Positions 54,281 through 64,000 of a DNA stretch of 64,000 nt are shown piece by piece. The first letter of the stretch is position 1, and every line of letters begins with the position of its first letter. Source of the stretch: Ridgeia piscesae (Eukaryota > Annelida > Polychaeta > Sabellida > Siboglinidae); NCBI GenBank assembly GCA_025642075.2, contig JAODUO010000439.1:302001-366000 (forward strand). Direction: 5' to 3'. Made by a program: the position numbers and the translations under genes. Below the pieces are notes generated by a model. The model was not told the DNA's origin, did not search any database, and was given only the letters and a program-made list of their open reading frames with translations.

Positions 54281-57200
54281 TAGTCTAGTCGGTACCGTGC
54301 ACCCCCCGGAAAAATATATTTTTAATTGGTATCACTAGATCGGAAAACAATACGTAGAAAACGGTTTGCTATGTTAACAAGTCAACAAAATGTCCCACGT
54401 ATCATTTTTATGCAAATTAGTGCCGCCATTATTGAAAAATCAAATTTTCACTATATCTATATTGCAGATAACTGACAAAATAAGATGTATAGACCTATGT
54501 TATGAGGGTAAGCGACCATAATAAAACTATTGTTGACATGACCACATGTGTCTATGACAGCTTAATGTGCAAATTACTGCCGCCATTATTGATAAATCTA
54601 TTTGTCACGTTTTCTCGGCCAATATTGCACCTTCTGCACAAATAAGGTCTCCAGACCCATGTTTTCAGGGTCAACGATCATTAAATGACCATTCTTGAAT
54701 TAACTGCGCGTGTCCCTGGCATGCTATGCAAATTGTAACGTGCCAGCTTTACCGAAAATCTGGCTTTTTCGCTGTTACCAAACCAATAATGCATGTAAGT
54801 TGAGAGGGTTTTTGAGGGCATCTACTTACGAAATATCTAGTTGTTTTTGCGACCAAAAGTTAATATGGAGATCAATTCAAGGTATTTTGAATAAAGAAAT
54901 TCCACTTTACCAAGTCATTGAAAGGTAAACAGCAAGCCAGAATGATCTTTCTGGGCTCCCGCGCCGTAACCTCTCATGGGCTTTAATAAGATAATTATTA
55001 TATCATCATTCATCATCGCTTTCACTGAAATCATCAAAGTCAAACTCGTCCATCCTCGCTTTCCCCCTCCTCCTGTTCTTCCTCGTCACGATCACCAGTG
55101 TCCAGAAGATCAACCATTCAGTTTGGTATCGCAGGACCACACCGGTTCCAACAGTCCATCCTCAATCTTGACCAACAACCACCATACAGGCCTAGTTTTT
55201 ATGAAAAGACCCTCAAGATGGTCGACGTCACCAACTAGACTGCCCAAGGGCGGGGAGACATTGTGAGCTGAAGAAGGCCGAGGTCAAGAAGTGGGAGGAG
55301 TCAGTTCAGCGCGTCCTCGCTGCTGTCAGGAACTTCATTAATCCTTTCACTGTCGCAGATAAGAACAGGCTCTACTCCCTGGCTTCTGGAGCTCCGTCCC
55401 CATGGAATTCGAGTTGGACGTGCTCCGAGCAGAAGCTTTGAGCTGACTTCATCGGACACCTACAGAGCGGAGAGCCATGAAGCTTTTTCGACCCTATCAA
55501 GAGACGAAATTCAAGACTATGGAGACTTGCAACAAGAAGATCACCTTCACATCATCCCAGGGAAAGGTAATCATGTGTTCCAATACTCGGGATCTATTTT
55601 GTTTTAATTGTTGCATTTTTAGTGCTTGCCATTGCTTTTATATTGTAGACTGATCCAAATAATAATAGTAAATTTATGTAGCGTCTTTATTTTGAGGAAT
55701 CCGTGGTCAGAGATGTGCCATATACACAATAATGTTGCGTAGTTATAGACGGAGGCAGACATGAGTCATCACTGGAGGATGGGACCTCCGAAATGTTTAC
55801 GGTTGGAATGCAATTTACAAAAAAATATTAGTTAATTCACTTAAACGGTTATTGTATCAGATGATTTTATAGTGATTGGACGTTGATTCCAGATGTTTAA
55901 TTCCAGGTCATGCAATATCAGGAGCAACGCAACGTCGCCTTCCTGCTCTTGTCAAGTCTCAGAGTCAAAAGTATCAAGTGTCCTCGGAAGAACTCACGAA
56001 GTACTGTCTGGTGCCTGCGTCACCAGCCTTGGAACACTAGGGTTTTTTTCTCCAAGTTGAACAAAGCCTCCACCCTACACTACCATCTGGAAGACATAAG
56101 CCCAAAAAGATCTGCCATGCCACAAGGACGCCCTATTCGTCCAGGACCGCACGACGCTGCTCCATAACCTTACCAATCTTCCCCGACTTGTGGTGAGATA
56201 TGCCTACAAGTTCTTGATCAGATGGTGGCTAAGAAGCATTTCTTGTTCTCGACTGACAGCTACCATCCACAATCTATCTAAACCCTGGAGAGGTTGAGGC
56301 GCGGGAGTTCAGAGACGATTATTCTGGCTGGACCATCGACAAGGAAACCATACGACTGTAAGATGTTCCGTGCAAATGACGACAACAACAAGCAGCCCTG
56401 CCACTTCCTCTGCGAGTATGGAGTGCTCAACAGGCAGCTTCAAGCCTGCAGCGAACCGAGATGGCTATGCTGATCGTAGGAGAGAAAGCCCATCAACTCG
56501 TCTTATTAAATGGCGAATTGAGTTGAAAGTCCGTACCGTTATTATTATTATTACTACATAAATATCGCATTATTCTTATAGATCAGATCGACTTCACTCT
56601 TTCTATTATTACCTCAGCTTTCAAACATCAGTGGCCCTTTGTGTTTCATGTCGAGGTGCGTGAACTGCCCACAATCTACAGCAACCAAGAGGAGACTGGT
56701 ACGAGAATGGTGCTGTACCTCCATCGCGCCGCAGCCCTTGCATGTATACAAGAACGCAATAGTCAGAACCCCTAACACAAATATCTTCGTGATTCTACTT
56801 TACCACGCCCAAGCCATCAAATAACCTGACTGTATACGATGATATCGGGTCAGGGAAACATCGCAACTAATCAACCTCTCTGATCGCGCAGTATCCCTGG
56901 GAGAAGACTACTGTGCGACACTTCTTGGGATGTATGTATTCAGTGGAGAAGACTGCACCAGTGCCTTCAAAGGGAAGGGGAAGGTGGGGCCCCTGAAAAA
57001 GCTGGAAAAGTACCGCAGGTTTCATAAAGTGTTCAGGCAACTCGGTGAGGAATGGAACCTCAAGTATCACGTGCTGAAGCAGTTGGAAAAATTCATCTGC
57101 TTGGTGTACGGATAGAACCGCGAGTCTTCGATGGACGGCCTCCGTGCCGCCAAACTCCTGCGCAAGTTCGTGGTTGAGGACGAGAAACTCACTTCCAAAT

Positions 57201-58224
57201 CTAAGATCGACCTTGTTCGCTTTCCTCCCTGCCACTCTGCTTTGAAGCTACATCTCCAGCGGTTGAACCTTATATAAGCATGCTGACGAAGCCATCCTGG
57301 CAAAATTAAAACCCTACGATGATGGGCAAGGGTGGATAAGGACTGAGGATGGAGTGTTAGAACCGGTGTGGTCCTGCGGTGCTGCGTTACCAAACTGACT
57401 GGTTATTCTTCTGGACACTGGTGACCGTGAAGAGGAAAAAGGAGGAGAAGGAAAACGAGGATGGACGAGTTTGACTTTGATGATTTCAGTGAAAGCGATG
57501 GTGAAAGATGATCTAACATTTAGCGCATGAAGCCCATGAGAGGTTGGGGCGCGGCAGCTAAGAAAAGATCATTCTGGTTGCTATTTACCTGGATTAGTAA
57601 ATGAGTTGGCAAACGAACTTAGTGGAATTTCTATATTCAAAATGCCTTGAATTGATCCTCACATGAACATTTGGTCGCATAAAACAATACGATTTCGTAA
57701 GTAGATGCCCTCAAAAAACCCTTTCAACTTACTTGCTATATACTCACATTTACGGTAATGCTGGCACTTTAGAATTTGCATATCATGCCAGAGACACACG
57801 TAGTTAATTCAAGAATGGTCCGTTGATGATCGTTGACCCTGAAAACATGGGTTTGGAGACCTTATTTGTGCAGTTATGTGCAATATTGGCCGAGATAACG
57901 TGAAAAATAGATTTATCACTAATGGCGGCATTAATTTGCATATTAAACCGTCATAGACACATTTGATCATGTCAACAATAGTTTTATTATGGTCGCTATG
58001 GTCATAAAATGGGTCTATACACCTTATTTTGTCAGTTATCTGTAATATTGGCTGAGATATAGTGAAAATTAGATTTTTCAATAACGGCGGCACTAATTTG
58101 CATAAAAATTATACGTGGGACATTTTGCTGACTTGTTAACATAGCAAACCGTTTTCTACGTATTTTTTTCCGATCTAGTGATGCCAATTAAAAATATATT
58201 TCCAGGGGGTGCACGACTAGACTA
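54281..58224 (+). mobile_element. 3.9-kb DNA element with inverted arms of about 900 bp
   Basis: The left terminus TAGTCTAGTCGGTACC then GTGCACCCCC matches the reverse complement of the right terminus (TAGTCTAGTC then GTGCACCCCC), with a short insertion on the left. Matching continues inward through TTTTAATTGG, AACGGTTTGCTATGTTAAC, GCAAATTAGTGCCGCC and the acidic-tail coding sequence (GACGAGTTTGACTTTGATG) to about 55200 and 57310. Each arm thus contains the 3' end of the element's own ORF, once in each orientation. The centre carries a decayed ORF (separate entry). The target duplication could not be fixed. Confidence 0.85.
55262..57485 (+). pseudogene. Decayed transposon ORF with FEN1/XPG-like motifs
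   Basis: Matches, from memory, a large uncharacterised ORF family frequent in invertebrate genomes. Pieces in order: VQRVLAAVRNFINPFTVADK (55300), then an apparent intron (GTAATC at 55567 to TTCCAG at 55906) joining QGK to VMQYQEQRNVAFLLL, LAGPSTRKPYDCKMFRANDD (56320), RTPNTNIFVILLYHA (56775), LINLSDRAVSLGEDYCATLL (56865), GEDCTSAFKGKGKVGPLKKL (56945), QLEKFICLVYG (57078), PPCHSALKLHLQRLN (57228) and EDGVLEPVWSCG (57345). The order acidic-D/N pair, then G-x-D-C/T-x-x-x-x-G-K-G-K, recalls the metal site and helical DNA-binding loop of FEN1/XPG nucleases; that link is inference. Multiple stops and shifts. Confidence 0.65.
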
Positions 58225-58229
58225 TAATT

Positions 58230-59390
58230 GCCTTGGCTGCAGTCTCTACTTGAGCATCGTTATTCTTTATCCTATCCACTAAGAAAGTTTATATGGGAAA
58301 CCATTTATGTTGTGTGGAAGAAAGGGACGCCATATCCGGTCCCCTTAAAGTTTCCATGTGATTGTGCAACTAATGCATTTTATGTTACGATTATCCTTAT
58401 TCTAGGAGATAGTTTAGACATAAAGGAAATAACACCCCTTCTTCTTATAGTTGAAGCAGCAACAAATATATGTCAATATATAATGCTTGCCCATTGACGC
58501 AGCAACATGTCAAAAAACGAGCTATGTCGCTTACAAGAAGCCAGCAATTAGTGTGATTATTTTGAATGGTTGAGCATGTTGACAGCCATATACACATGCA
58601 CGTACACGCACACATGTATATTTGATATAATACACAAAATTGTGTAAAATAATCAGTAAAATATTATATATTTCCTCATTTTTATGTCCAAATTAATTTG
58701 ATGCACATGTGCAGATAGTTTACTGTTAGATGACTAATGTAATTTTACTTATTATATTTAAGATAGGAGCGAGTCTTCAATCAAATCAACAAAAGACAAA
58801 TGTATGATGCCATGTGTCTTGTTAATGTGAGACGTTTAATACTAAACTTACTAAATATATCTTAAGTTCCTTTTATTTGATCTGTATCAGAAACCATTTT
58901 AGTAATTTATCTTTTCAAATTGATGTTAGCAGTAAAAAATCAGAAGTTTTTTCGAAGTAAAATGGTTTTTAAATACGTTTCTCATGACAAGGATGCGTAC
59001 TTACTCACACCGAAAATAGTCATAAGGTGTAAAACGAGAAGTTCAGTTGGTGTCGAGCCGTCAAGTACAGTGGTCAGTGTTCTTGGTGGGATTTCAAATA
59101 AATAAACGTTTCGAAAACAAATGGATTATATTATTACGTAATTTATTTATTACAAAGAACCCGTTTAGCGAGCTTACATTATCTTCGTTGGTTTTCATAT
59201 TCGTGAACCTTTGTCTTGTTATCACATTTCCGATTTATTTATTTTGAAGTTTATTTAATTTAAATAAGGTGTTGTTGCAGGTTTGAATTATATTAGTGTG
59301 TATAGATTGATATAAATTATTCCATGATGACAAGCAAGAATTACTTAACAGTTTCTATATCTTTGTGCCTTAATTAACAGAATGTCTTAT
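58230..59390. other. AT-rich non-coding stretch
   Basis: Short frames here (58228-58497, 59047-59247) have no recognisable motif. Nothing else supported. Confidence 0.5.
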
Positions 59391-59392
59391 TA

Positions 59393-59542
59393 GGAAGAGA
59401 AAACCAGCATATTCAAAATCAGTGCGGCGTTGCATTTACTGCCATTCTGTTGTCAATGGCGATAGGTGGAAGCGTCACGTGTTTCGGCAACACAAACAAG
59501 AGGAAGATATGAAGGCGGTAATGCTGAAAAGTAAACAACATC
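59393..59542 (+). CDS. Isolated C2H2-type zinc-finger exon (candidate)
   Basis: Between an acceptor-like CTTATTAG and a donor-like GTATTG the plus strand reads about 50 codons: RKRKPAYSKSVRRCIYCHSV, then NGDRWKRHVFRQHKQEEDM. C-x2-C ... H-x4-H with a basic flank gives one C2H2/BED-like finger. No neighbouring exon was found. It may be a piece of a host zinc-finger gene or of a transposase. Confidence 0.4.
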
Positions 59543-59549
59543 AGGTATT

Positions 59550-60180
59550 GCATTTCTAGTGCTCTTCCATTGCTGTCTGCAATACTTTACATCATGATTA
59601 TATATTTGCGTGTGGAGAGGGAAAATGACATGAATCATATCAACCATATTGAACATGAATCATATCAACCATATTGAACATGTGTTGAACATGCATTGCA
59701 TGTTCAACACAAGCAATGCCTATCACGTAAAGAAGAATAAATGCTTGAATGCGTAGTTTGCCTCACAGACAAATATGTTTTGCTGTACTGAGAAATAATA
59801 TCGATACAAGACTAATCACGGGAAAAGTCTCCGTGTCATTTGGCTTATAATGCTCCTATCTTTCATGGGATTTTGTTTTCCTTCATGCTAACATTGGCTG
59901 ATGCCAGTGATGCTAGACGCTATCAATTATATTTTCGAATGCTACTGCAAATAGTTACTTTTACTAACTGCTCAAATGTTAGACGTTCTGGCAGAAATAG
60001 TTTCTTAAAGGCAATACCCTACAAAAAAGAAAATTCCTGAGAACTATATAAATATACTAATTATATAAAAAACAACAAGCAAACGCCTATCATCTCCAAA
60101 CATGATGATGATGATGATGATGTTGTTTTAGCCAAAACATTGAAACAATGAATATATGCTGTGCCCTGTCAACTTAGAAA
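59550..60180. other. Non-coding, nothing recognised
   Basis: Contains a short (GAT)n run at 60103-60122 and a local duplication (tcatatcaaccatattgaac) near 59634-59680. Confidence 0.5.
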
Positions 60181-60250
60181 AGTCCGAAGCCGCATATAAG
60201 TAGTATGTAATGGTCCGATCATTGGACGGTGTCGCGGTGCAGCGCGGAGG

Positions 60251-60670
60251 AAGGTCAATATGTAGGTCAAAGGTCAATATATAGGTCAAGTAGCACCCCG
60301 ACATCGGTCAACGGGTGGCGCCCCCTATCGGACAGGTCAACTAATATTGTCTAAATTCGTGCGTCTTATTTTTGAAATTAGGTCAAAGGTGTTATGGGTC
60401 ATGTAGCGCCCCTGGCGTATACGTGGTGAACCCCAAACTAGGTCAACGAACAAGTGGTGTCATCTGACGAATACGTCATCAACTAATACCCCAAAAATAC
60501 GTGTCTTGTTTTTAAATATTGTAAATTTGTTGTTGTTTTTAAATTAGGTTAAATGGGTTATAGGTCATGTAGCGCCCCCTGGCGGTCAACGCCCCTGGTC
60601 AACGAACAAGTGGGGCCATCTGACGAATACGTCGTTAGTGAATATCCCCAAAATACGTCTCTTCTACTAC
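60251..60670 (+). repeat. Three degenerate tandem units (about 120-165 bp) with AGGTCA half-sites
   Basis: The units share AGGTCAAAGG / AGGTTAAATGG, GTCATGTAGCGCCCCTGG, GTCAACGAACAAGTGG and CATCTGACGAATACGTC, each ending in TACGT followed by CTT. The first unit starts with four same-direction AGGTCA hexamers (60252, 60264, 60271, 60283). The block ends about 350 bp before a TATA box. Confidence 0.75.
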
Positions 60671-61022
60671 TTCTAAAAATAGTCAATGAGGCGATCCTGG
60701 TGAGAGCGGCGCGAAGCAAGGGGGGTTACTCAGAAGTCCGTGCTTTTTAGGGGTGAGGCTTGCAACGCGGTCGGCGTTGTTTTCTACAATTATTTTCGCC
60801 ACGGTCACGTGACTTAATATTACATCCAACTGATGCACTCAGTGACCTCACTATTTTTTGTCAGCCAACTCGATACAATGTTACAGTAAACTGGTGCGCT
60901 GATGCCAAAATACCATTCTTGCAACAATGTATCGCCGTGTCACCGTGAGTTTTGTCGAGTTGTGCATGATTGGTTGGAACTTTTCGGCACGCCCACGTGA
61001 CTCTAACGACCACCTCTAAACG

Positions 61023-61030
61023 TATATAAG
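61023..61030 (+). promoter_or_regulatory. TATA box
   Basis: TATATAAG 78 bp before an ATG at 61101. The following GACGGCCGTTTTGTGAGG and TTATTCGTTCACTTG would be the start region of a transcript. Confidence 0.55.
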
Positions 61031-61100
61031 ACGGCCGTTTTGTGAGGCTGTTATTCGTTCACTTGAATTCAACTCGAAGTATTACCGCTTGCCTTTCGCA

Positions 61101-61296
61101 ATGAGATCAGGTCGGTCCTTTGTCGACGCCGTCAGGGGTCACGTTCGCCAACATCACAATACAACCAGTGGTTTAGCCTTAATTCCGACTTACGGTGAGG
61201 CGTTTCCCCCCATTGGGACCACCACCACCACTAGAACCACTCCCTGTCCCGGCGGCGACAGCGGCGGAGCCGACAGCCCCGAATGGCATTCGTGTG
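61101..61296 (+). CDS. Candidate first exon of an unrecognised small gene
   Basis: ATG followed by 65 codons (MRSGRSFVDAVRGHVRQHHN, then a Thr/Gly-rich part) and a strong donor GTAAGT in phase 1. An alternative donor GTGAGG lies at about 61195. A downstream GT-AG exon at 61463-61550 carries a basic NRRKRAA-like stretch in one frame, but I could not join it in phase to both this exon and the ORF at 61911. Function unknown; it may belong to a viral-type element like the polymerase fragment downstream. Confidence 0.35.
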
Positions 61297-61584
61297 GTAA
61301 GTCTTTGTCAATGTCATATGTCGATTTTTTGTGTTAACTATAACTTTGTTAATTTTAGAAAACGCGAATACATATATTTTAAATTATACGTATACGTTGT
61401 GGCACCGCCGCCACGACCACCACCACTAGCAAGGGCATCATTTGACTGCCGTCCATTTCCAGGAAAGATAATTGGAGGCGCCACGTGTCTCGTGGACGTT
61501 GTAACCGTCGTAAGAGGGCTGCGACGGACGACGCATTGGACGCCATCGTGGTGAGTTAAACATTATAGTAATATACTGTTGAAC

Positions 61585-61770
61585 GTTTTCGTTTCCACTA
61601 AAATGCCGCTTCCTATCACATCCATAACACGACTTCCGGCAAAATGGCGTCTCCCATAACATCCGTAGCACCACTTCCGGCAACATGGTGACGCGTTTTT
61701 AAATGGCAGCGTTTCCTATCACCACTTCCGTAAAAATGGCGCCTCCCATAACAAGACTTCCGGCAAAATG
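61585..61770 (+). repeat. Diverged repeats with ETS- and YY1-like motifs
   Basis: Four to five copies built on ACTTCCGGCAAAATGG followed by CGTCTCCCATAACA. ACTTCCGG is an ETS-type site and AAAATGGCG a YY1-type site; both are typical promoter elements. Located between the candidate exon 61463-61550 and the acidic ORF at 61911. Confidence 0.65.
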
Positions 61771-61910
61771 GTAACGAGGTCCAGACTGTGATTACTGCCG
61801 AGCGACAGTTAGACAAACGGGCACTGACCGAGGGAACTGATTGAACAGATGACCGAAATCAAAACTGACAATAACCACTATTCTAAATGTTCTCACTATT
61901 GTTCATCCAG

Positions 61911-62309
61911 GTAAAAGATGTCACCATCAACATCATAATTCACGCATCCCCAGCACCGTCATCGCGGCTCGACCAAAGCATGTCAGACGTCGAGGATGAC
62001 GGCATCGTCGACCTGACGACAGGTGACGATGACGTTGTTGATGACGGCATCCCCATCGACCTCGCAGCAGGTGATGATAACGTCACGACAGACGGTATCA
62101 GCGAACTACCGGAGGTGGATGACTCGGGCGTGCTTGTGGACGGACTGTTGAAGAAAGAGCTCATGAACATACATGAACAAGTTACGTCAGTCACGTGCGG
62201 TCATTGCGGCCACGTGCTCGTGGACGAACTGAAGAAAACGCTAAAGGACATTTATGAAAACATTAAGTCGGTCACGTCTGGTCATTGCGGCCATGTCTAT
62301 ACACAATAA
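61911..62309 (+). CDS. Acidic protein with SUMO-interaction-like motifs and a duplicated GHCGH module (candidate)
   Basis: Open after an acceptor (CATCCAG at 61910); the first internal ATG is at 61980 (MSDVEDDGIVDLTTGDDD). IVDLT followed by acidic residues, and then IPIDLAAGDD, resemble SUMO-interaction motifs. The C-terminal half is a duplication of about 30 residues: VLVDGLLKKELMNIHEQ with CGHCGH, then VLVDELKKTLKDIYENI with SGHCGH. A TAA stop overlaps AATAAA. No family recognised. It lies 150 bp upstream of a protein-primed DNA polymerase fragment, so a viral-element origin is possible but unproven. Confidence 0.45.
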   Translation, partial: VKDVTINIIIHASPAPSSRLDQSMSDVEDDGIVDLTTGDDDVVDDGIPIDLAAGDDNVTTDGISELPEVDDSGVLVDGLLKKELMNIHEQVTSVTCGHCGHVLVDELKKTLKDIYENIKSVTSGHCGHVYTQ

Positions 62310-62454
62310 AACGTCGAAAACATATATTTAGAGTATGGGTTCTTTTTAAAAATATAACCAGAAAAAAAACAGACAAAAACACGTTTTTATTAAACACCAG
62401 TTTAACGGAAAAAAGCAGAGGATCGGCCATCGTAAACTTCCCGTTGACGGATGG

Positions 62455-63130
62455 TATGCAGAGACAAAAACTATTTATCAATTTCACGGGTGTTTTTTTC
62501 ACGGTTGCCCGTGCCAAGAGCAGCACACCAATTCAGTCAATGGGAAGTCGATGTCGGATCTTCTGTCGGCCACCAAAAAGAACACGGCTTATTTAAAACA
62601 TTACGGGGAGGTCATTGAAACGTGGGAATGTCAGTGAGTAAATACGCGGAAAAGATCAGACATAAAAATGTTTTTAAAAAAAAAAAATTCCCTAATCGCA
62701 AACTTAAATGGAATATGACGCAGGAAAAAGTTTAAAAATAAATTTCTGAAGGGAATCTATTTGGTATTGTGGAATGTGATGTGTCTGTTCCGGATAACTT
62801 AAGGCCTTATTTCGCAGAAATGCAATATATTTATAAAAATGCAAACATTTCCAGAGAGGACATTGGGGAGTTTATGTATGCATATGCTGAAAAGCACGAC
62901 ATTTTAAAACAGCCTCGCCGTGCACTAATAGCTTCTTATTACGGTGAAAAAATCGTATTAGCAACGCCTCGTTTACAACGGTACCTGAAACACGGACTGG
63001 TCGTCTCTCACGTTTACCAAATTGTAGAGTACGAACCCAGTCCGTGTTTCACATCTTTTGCCGACGCCGTCTCGGATGCACGTCGCGAGGGTGACGTGCA
63101 TCCGCACAAAACCATAATAGCAGAGTTCGG
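62455..63130 (+). pseudogene. Protein-primed family-B DNA polymerase fragment (Polinton/Maverick or adintovirus type)
   Basis: Translated pieces match this polymerase family: IYQFHGCFFHGCPC (62473), SATKKNTAYLKHYGEVIETW (62560), FPNRKLKWNMTQEK (62689), EGNLFGIVECDVSVPDNLRP (62752), SREDIGEFMYAYAEKHDI (62851), QPRRALIASYYGEKI (62911), LKHGLVVSHVYQIVEYEPSP (62987) and FADAVSDARREGD (63058). There are stops and frameshifts near 62635 and 62733. The frame ends at 63150, soon after KTIIAEF, where the family normally continues into the polymerase active site. Only the middle of the gene is present; it is inactive. Confidence 0.85.
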
Positions 63131-63159
63131 CGCTAACATATTTTTATGCTAAAAGAAGA

Positions 63160-64000
63160 GTACAACCCGACGGAATCTCGACCTCCCCTTGCCTTATTTA
63201 AGATTAAAAACCACCTCAAGTCACCGTTCATATTGTTGTGGACATCTACTATTTACATATTTATATTCATATTTATATGTATATTGCTTTACTTTACATA
63301 TTTTACTTCGATATACTTATATTTCAGCTGTTTCTCTAATTAACATGTAAAACTGATGAAGATATGTGTTGTGGGAAATAGTAGCAATTCAGATTTGACT
63401 TGGACTTTGGTCTTCCACAAACTCAATTTGTCGACTGAAAATGGAATAGTTTGTGGCTCTTGTACCGACAGTTCGTCAGTTGCCGGACTCTCGACAGGTT
63501 AATGCCGCTGTCTATATAGCACAGCACCAACACCAGACAATTTAACATCAGCAGAAACAAGATTAGTCGCTCACACTTCATTGTTACTGGCACCAAAATA
63601 TATTTAATCTTCTTATATCAAATTCAAAGGTGAAAGAAACGATAGTTCTCGACACTCCGGCCGCCATTTTATGAGTTGTTTACACGATGCAGGCCGGCTC
63701 GAACGGAGCGGCTATCAATCATCAATCAAGGCGGTCATGGCTGCCCGAACCACGACTGACGTCACACGGTCTCATGCCGCTGTGACTCGGCAGTTTCCGT
63801 AATGGGACACGTTTTGAAGTAATTTTATGTTGCATTGCATGCTCTTATATAATTAATAAGTACACTTTCAGTATACCATCTGAAAGTGCATAGTGTTATA
63901 ATGGAGAACAGCATATTTTATCCCAGGATATGGCCTTTAACTCATTATGTTCTTTATGTGAAGTGTTCGAATCTATTATGTTGTACATGTTTGTTGTATC
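63160..64000. other. Non-coding, nothing recognised
   Basis: No further polymerase, integrase or capsid sequence was seen to the end of the window, and no inverted-repeat end could be found. Confidence 0.5.

Overview
This is a window of animal nuclear DNA, AT-rich and full of interspersed and simple repeats. It holds two recognisable host genes, each split into GT-AG exons: a uridine phosphorylase on the minus strand (about 4.4-21.7 kb) and a secreted chymotrypsin-fold serine protease on the plus strand (about 27.6-46.7 kb). The repeat mix (Ty3/gypsy, CR1-like and RTE-like LINEs, tRNA-derived SINEs, Polinton-type DNA polymerase, hAT-like and other terminal-inverted-repeat elements, long CA and TA tracts) fits a marine invertebrate. 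A lophotrochozoan such as a gastropod mollusc is my best guess, but nothing in the sequence proves it.

Region 1 (1-21.8 kb). The uridine phosphorylase has eight coding exons, all of which join in phase and keep the family's phosphate-, ribose- and uracil-binding residues. Two features stand out. First, one exon exists in two diverged versions (8177-8294 and 10351-10465) with identical splice phases; each works alone, but the two together break the frame, as in mutually exclusive splicing. Second, a 48-bp minisatellite of about 12 copies lies directly against exon 2, and every copy repeats the exon's own 3' splice site and first codons. A probable 5' noncoding exon lies near 21.5 kb in a CpG-richer stretch.

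Region 2 (21.8-46.7 kb). A decayed gypsy element (24.5-26.8 kb, minus) and a near-perfect 236-bp palindrome precede the protease signal-peptide exon. The 13.8-kb first intron contains a CR1-like LINE remnant and a nested insertion: a hAT-type element with an 8-bp target duplication, into which a composite gypsy unit with three LTRs has inserted. Six further exons encode the protease domain with its His, Asp and Ser.

Region 3 (46.7-64 kb). This is mostly mobile-element debris: LINE fragments, a THAP remnant, a 3.9-kb element with arms of about 900 bp and a decayed FEN1/XPG-like ORF, a lone C2H2 finger exon, and at the right end a TATA-containing unit beside a broken protein-primed DNA polymerase. 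That unit has a cluster of AGGTCA half-sites upstream and encodes an acidic ORF with SUMO-interaction-like motifs.

All motif, exon and identity statements come from reading by eye; no alignment or database search was run.
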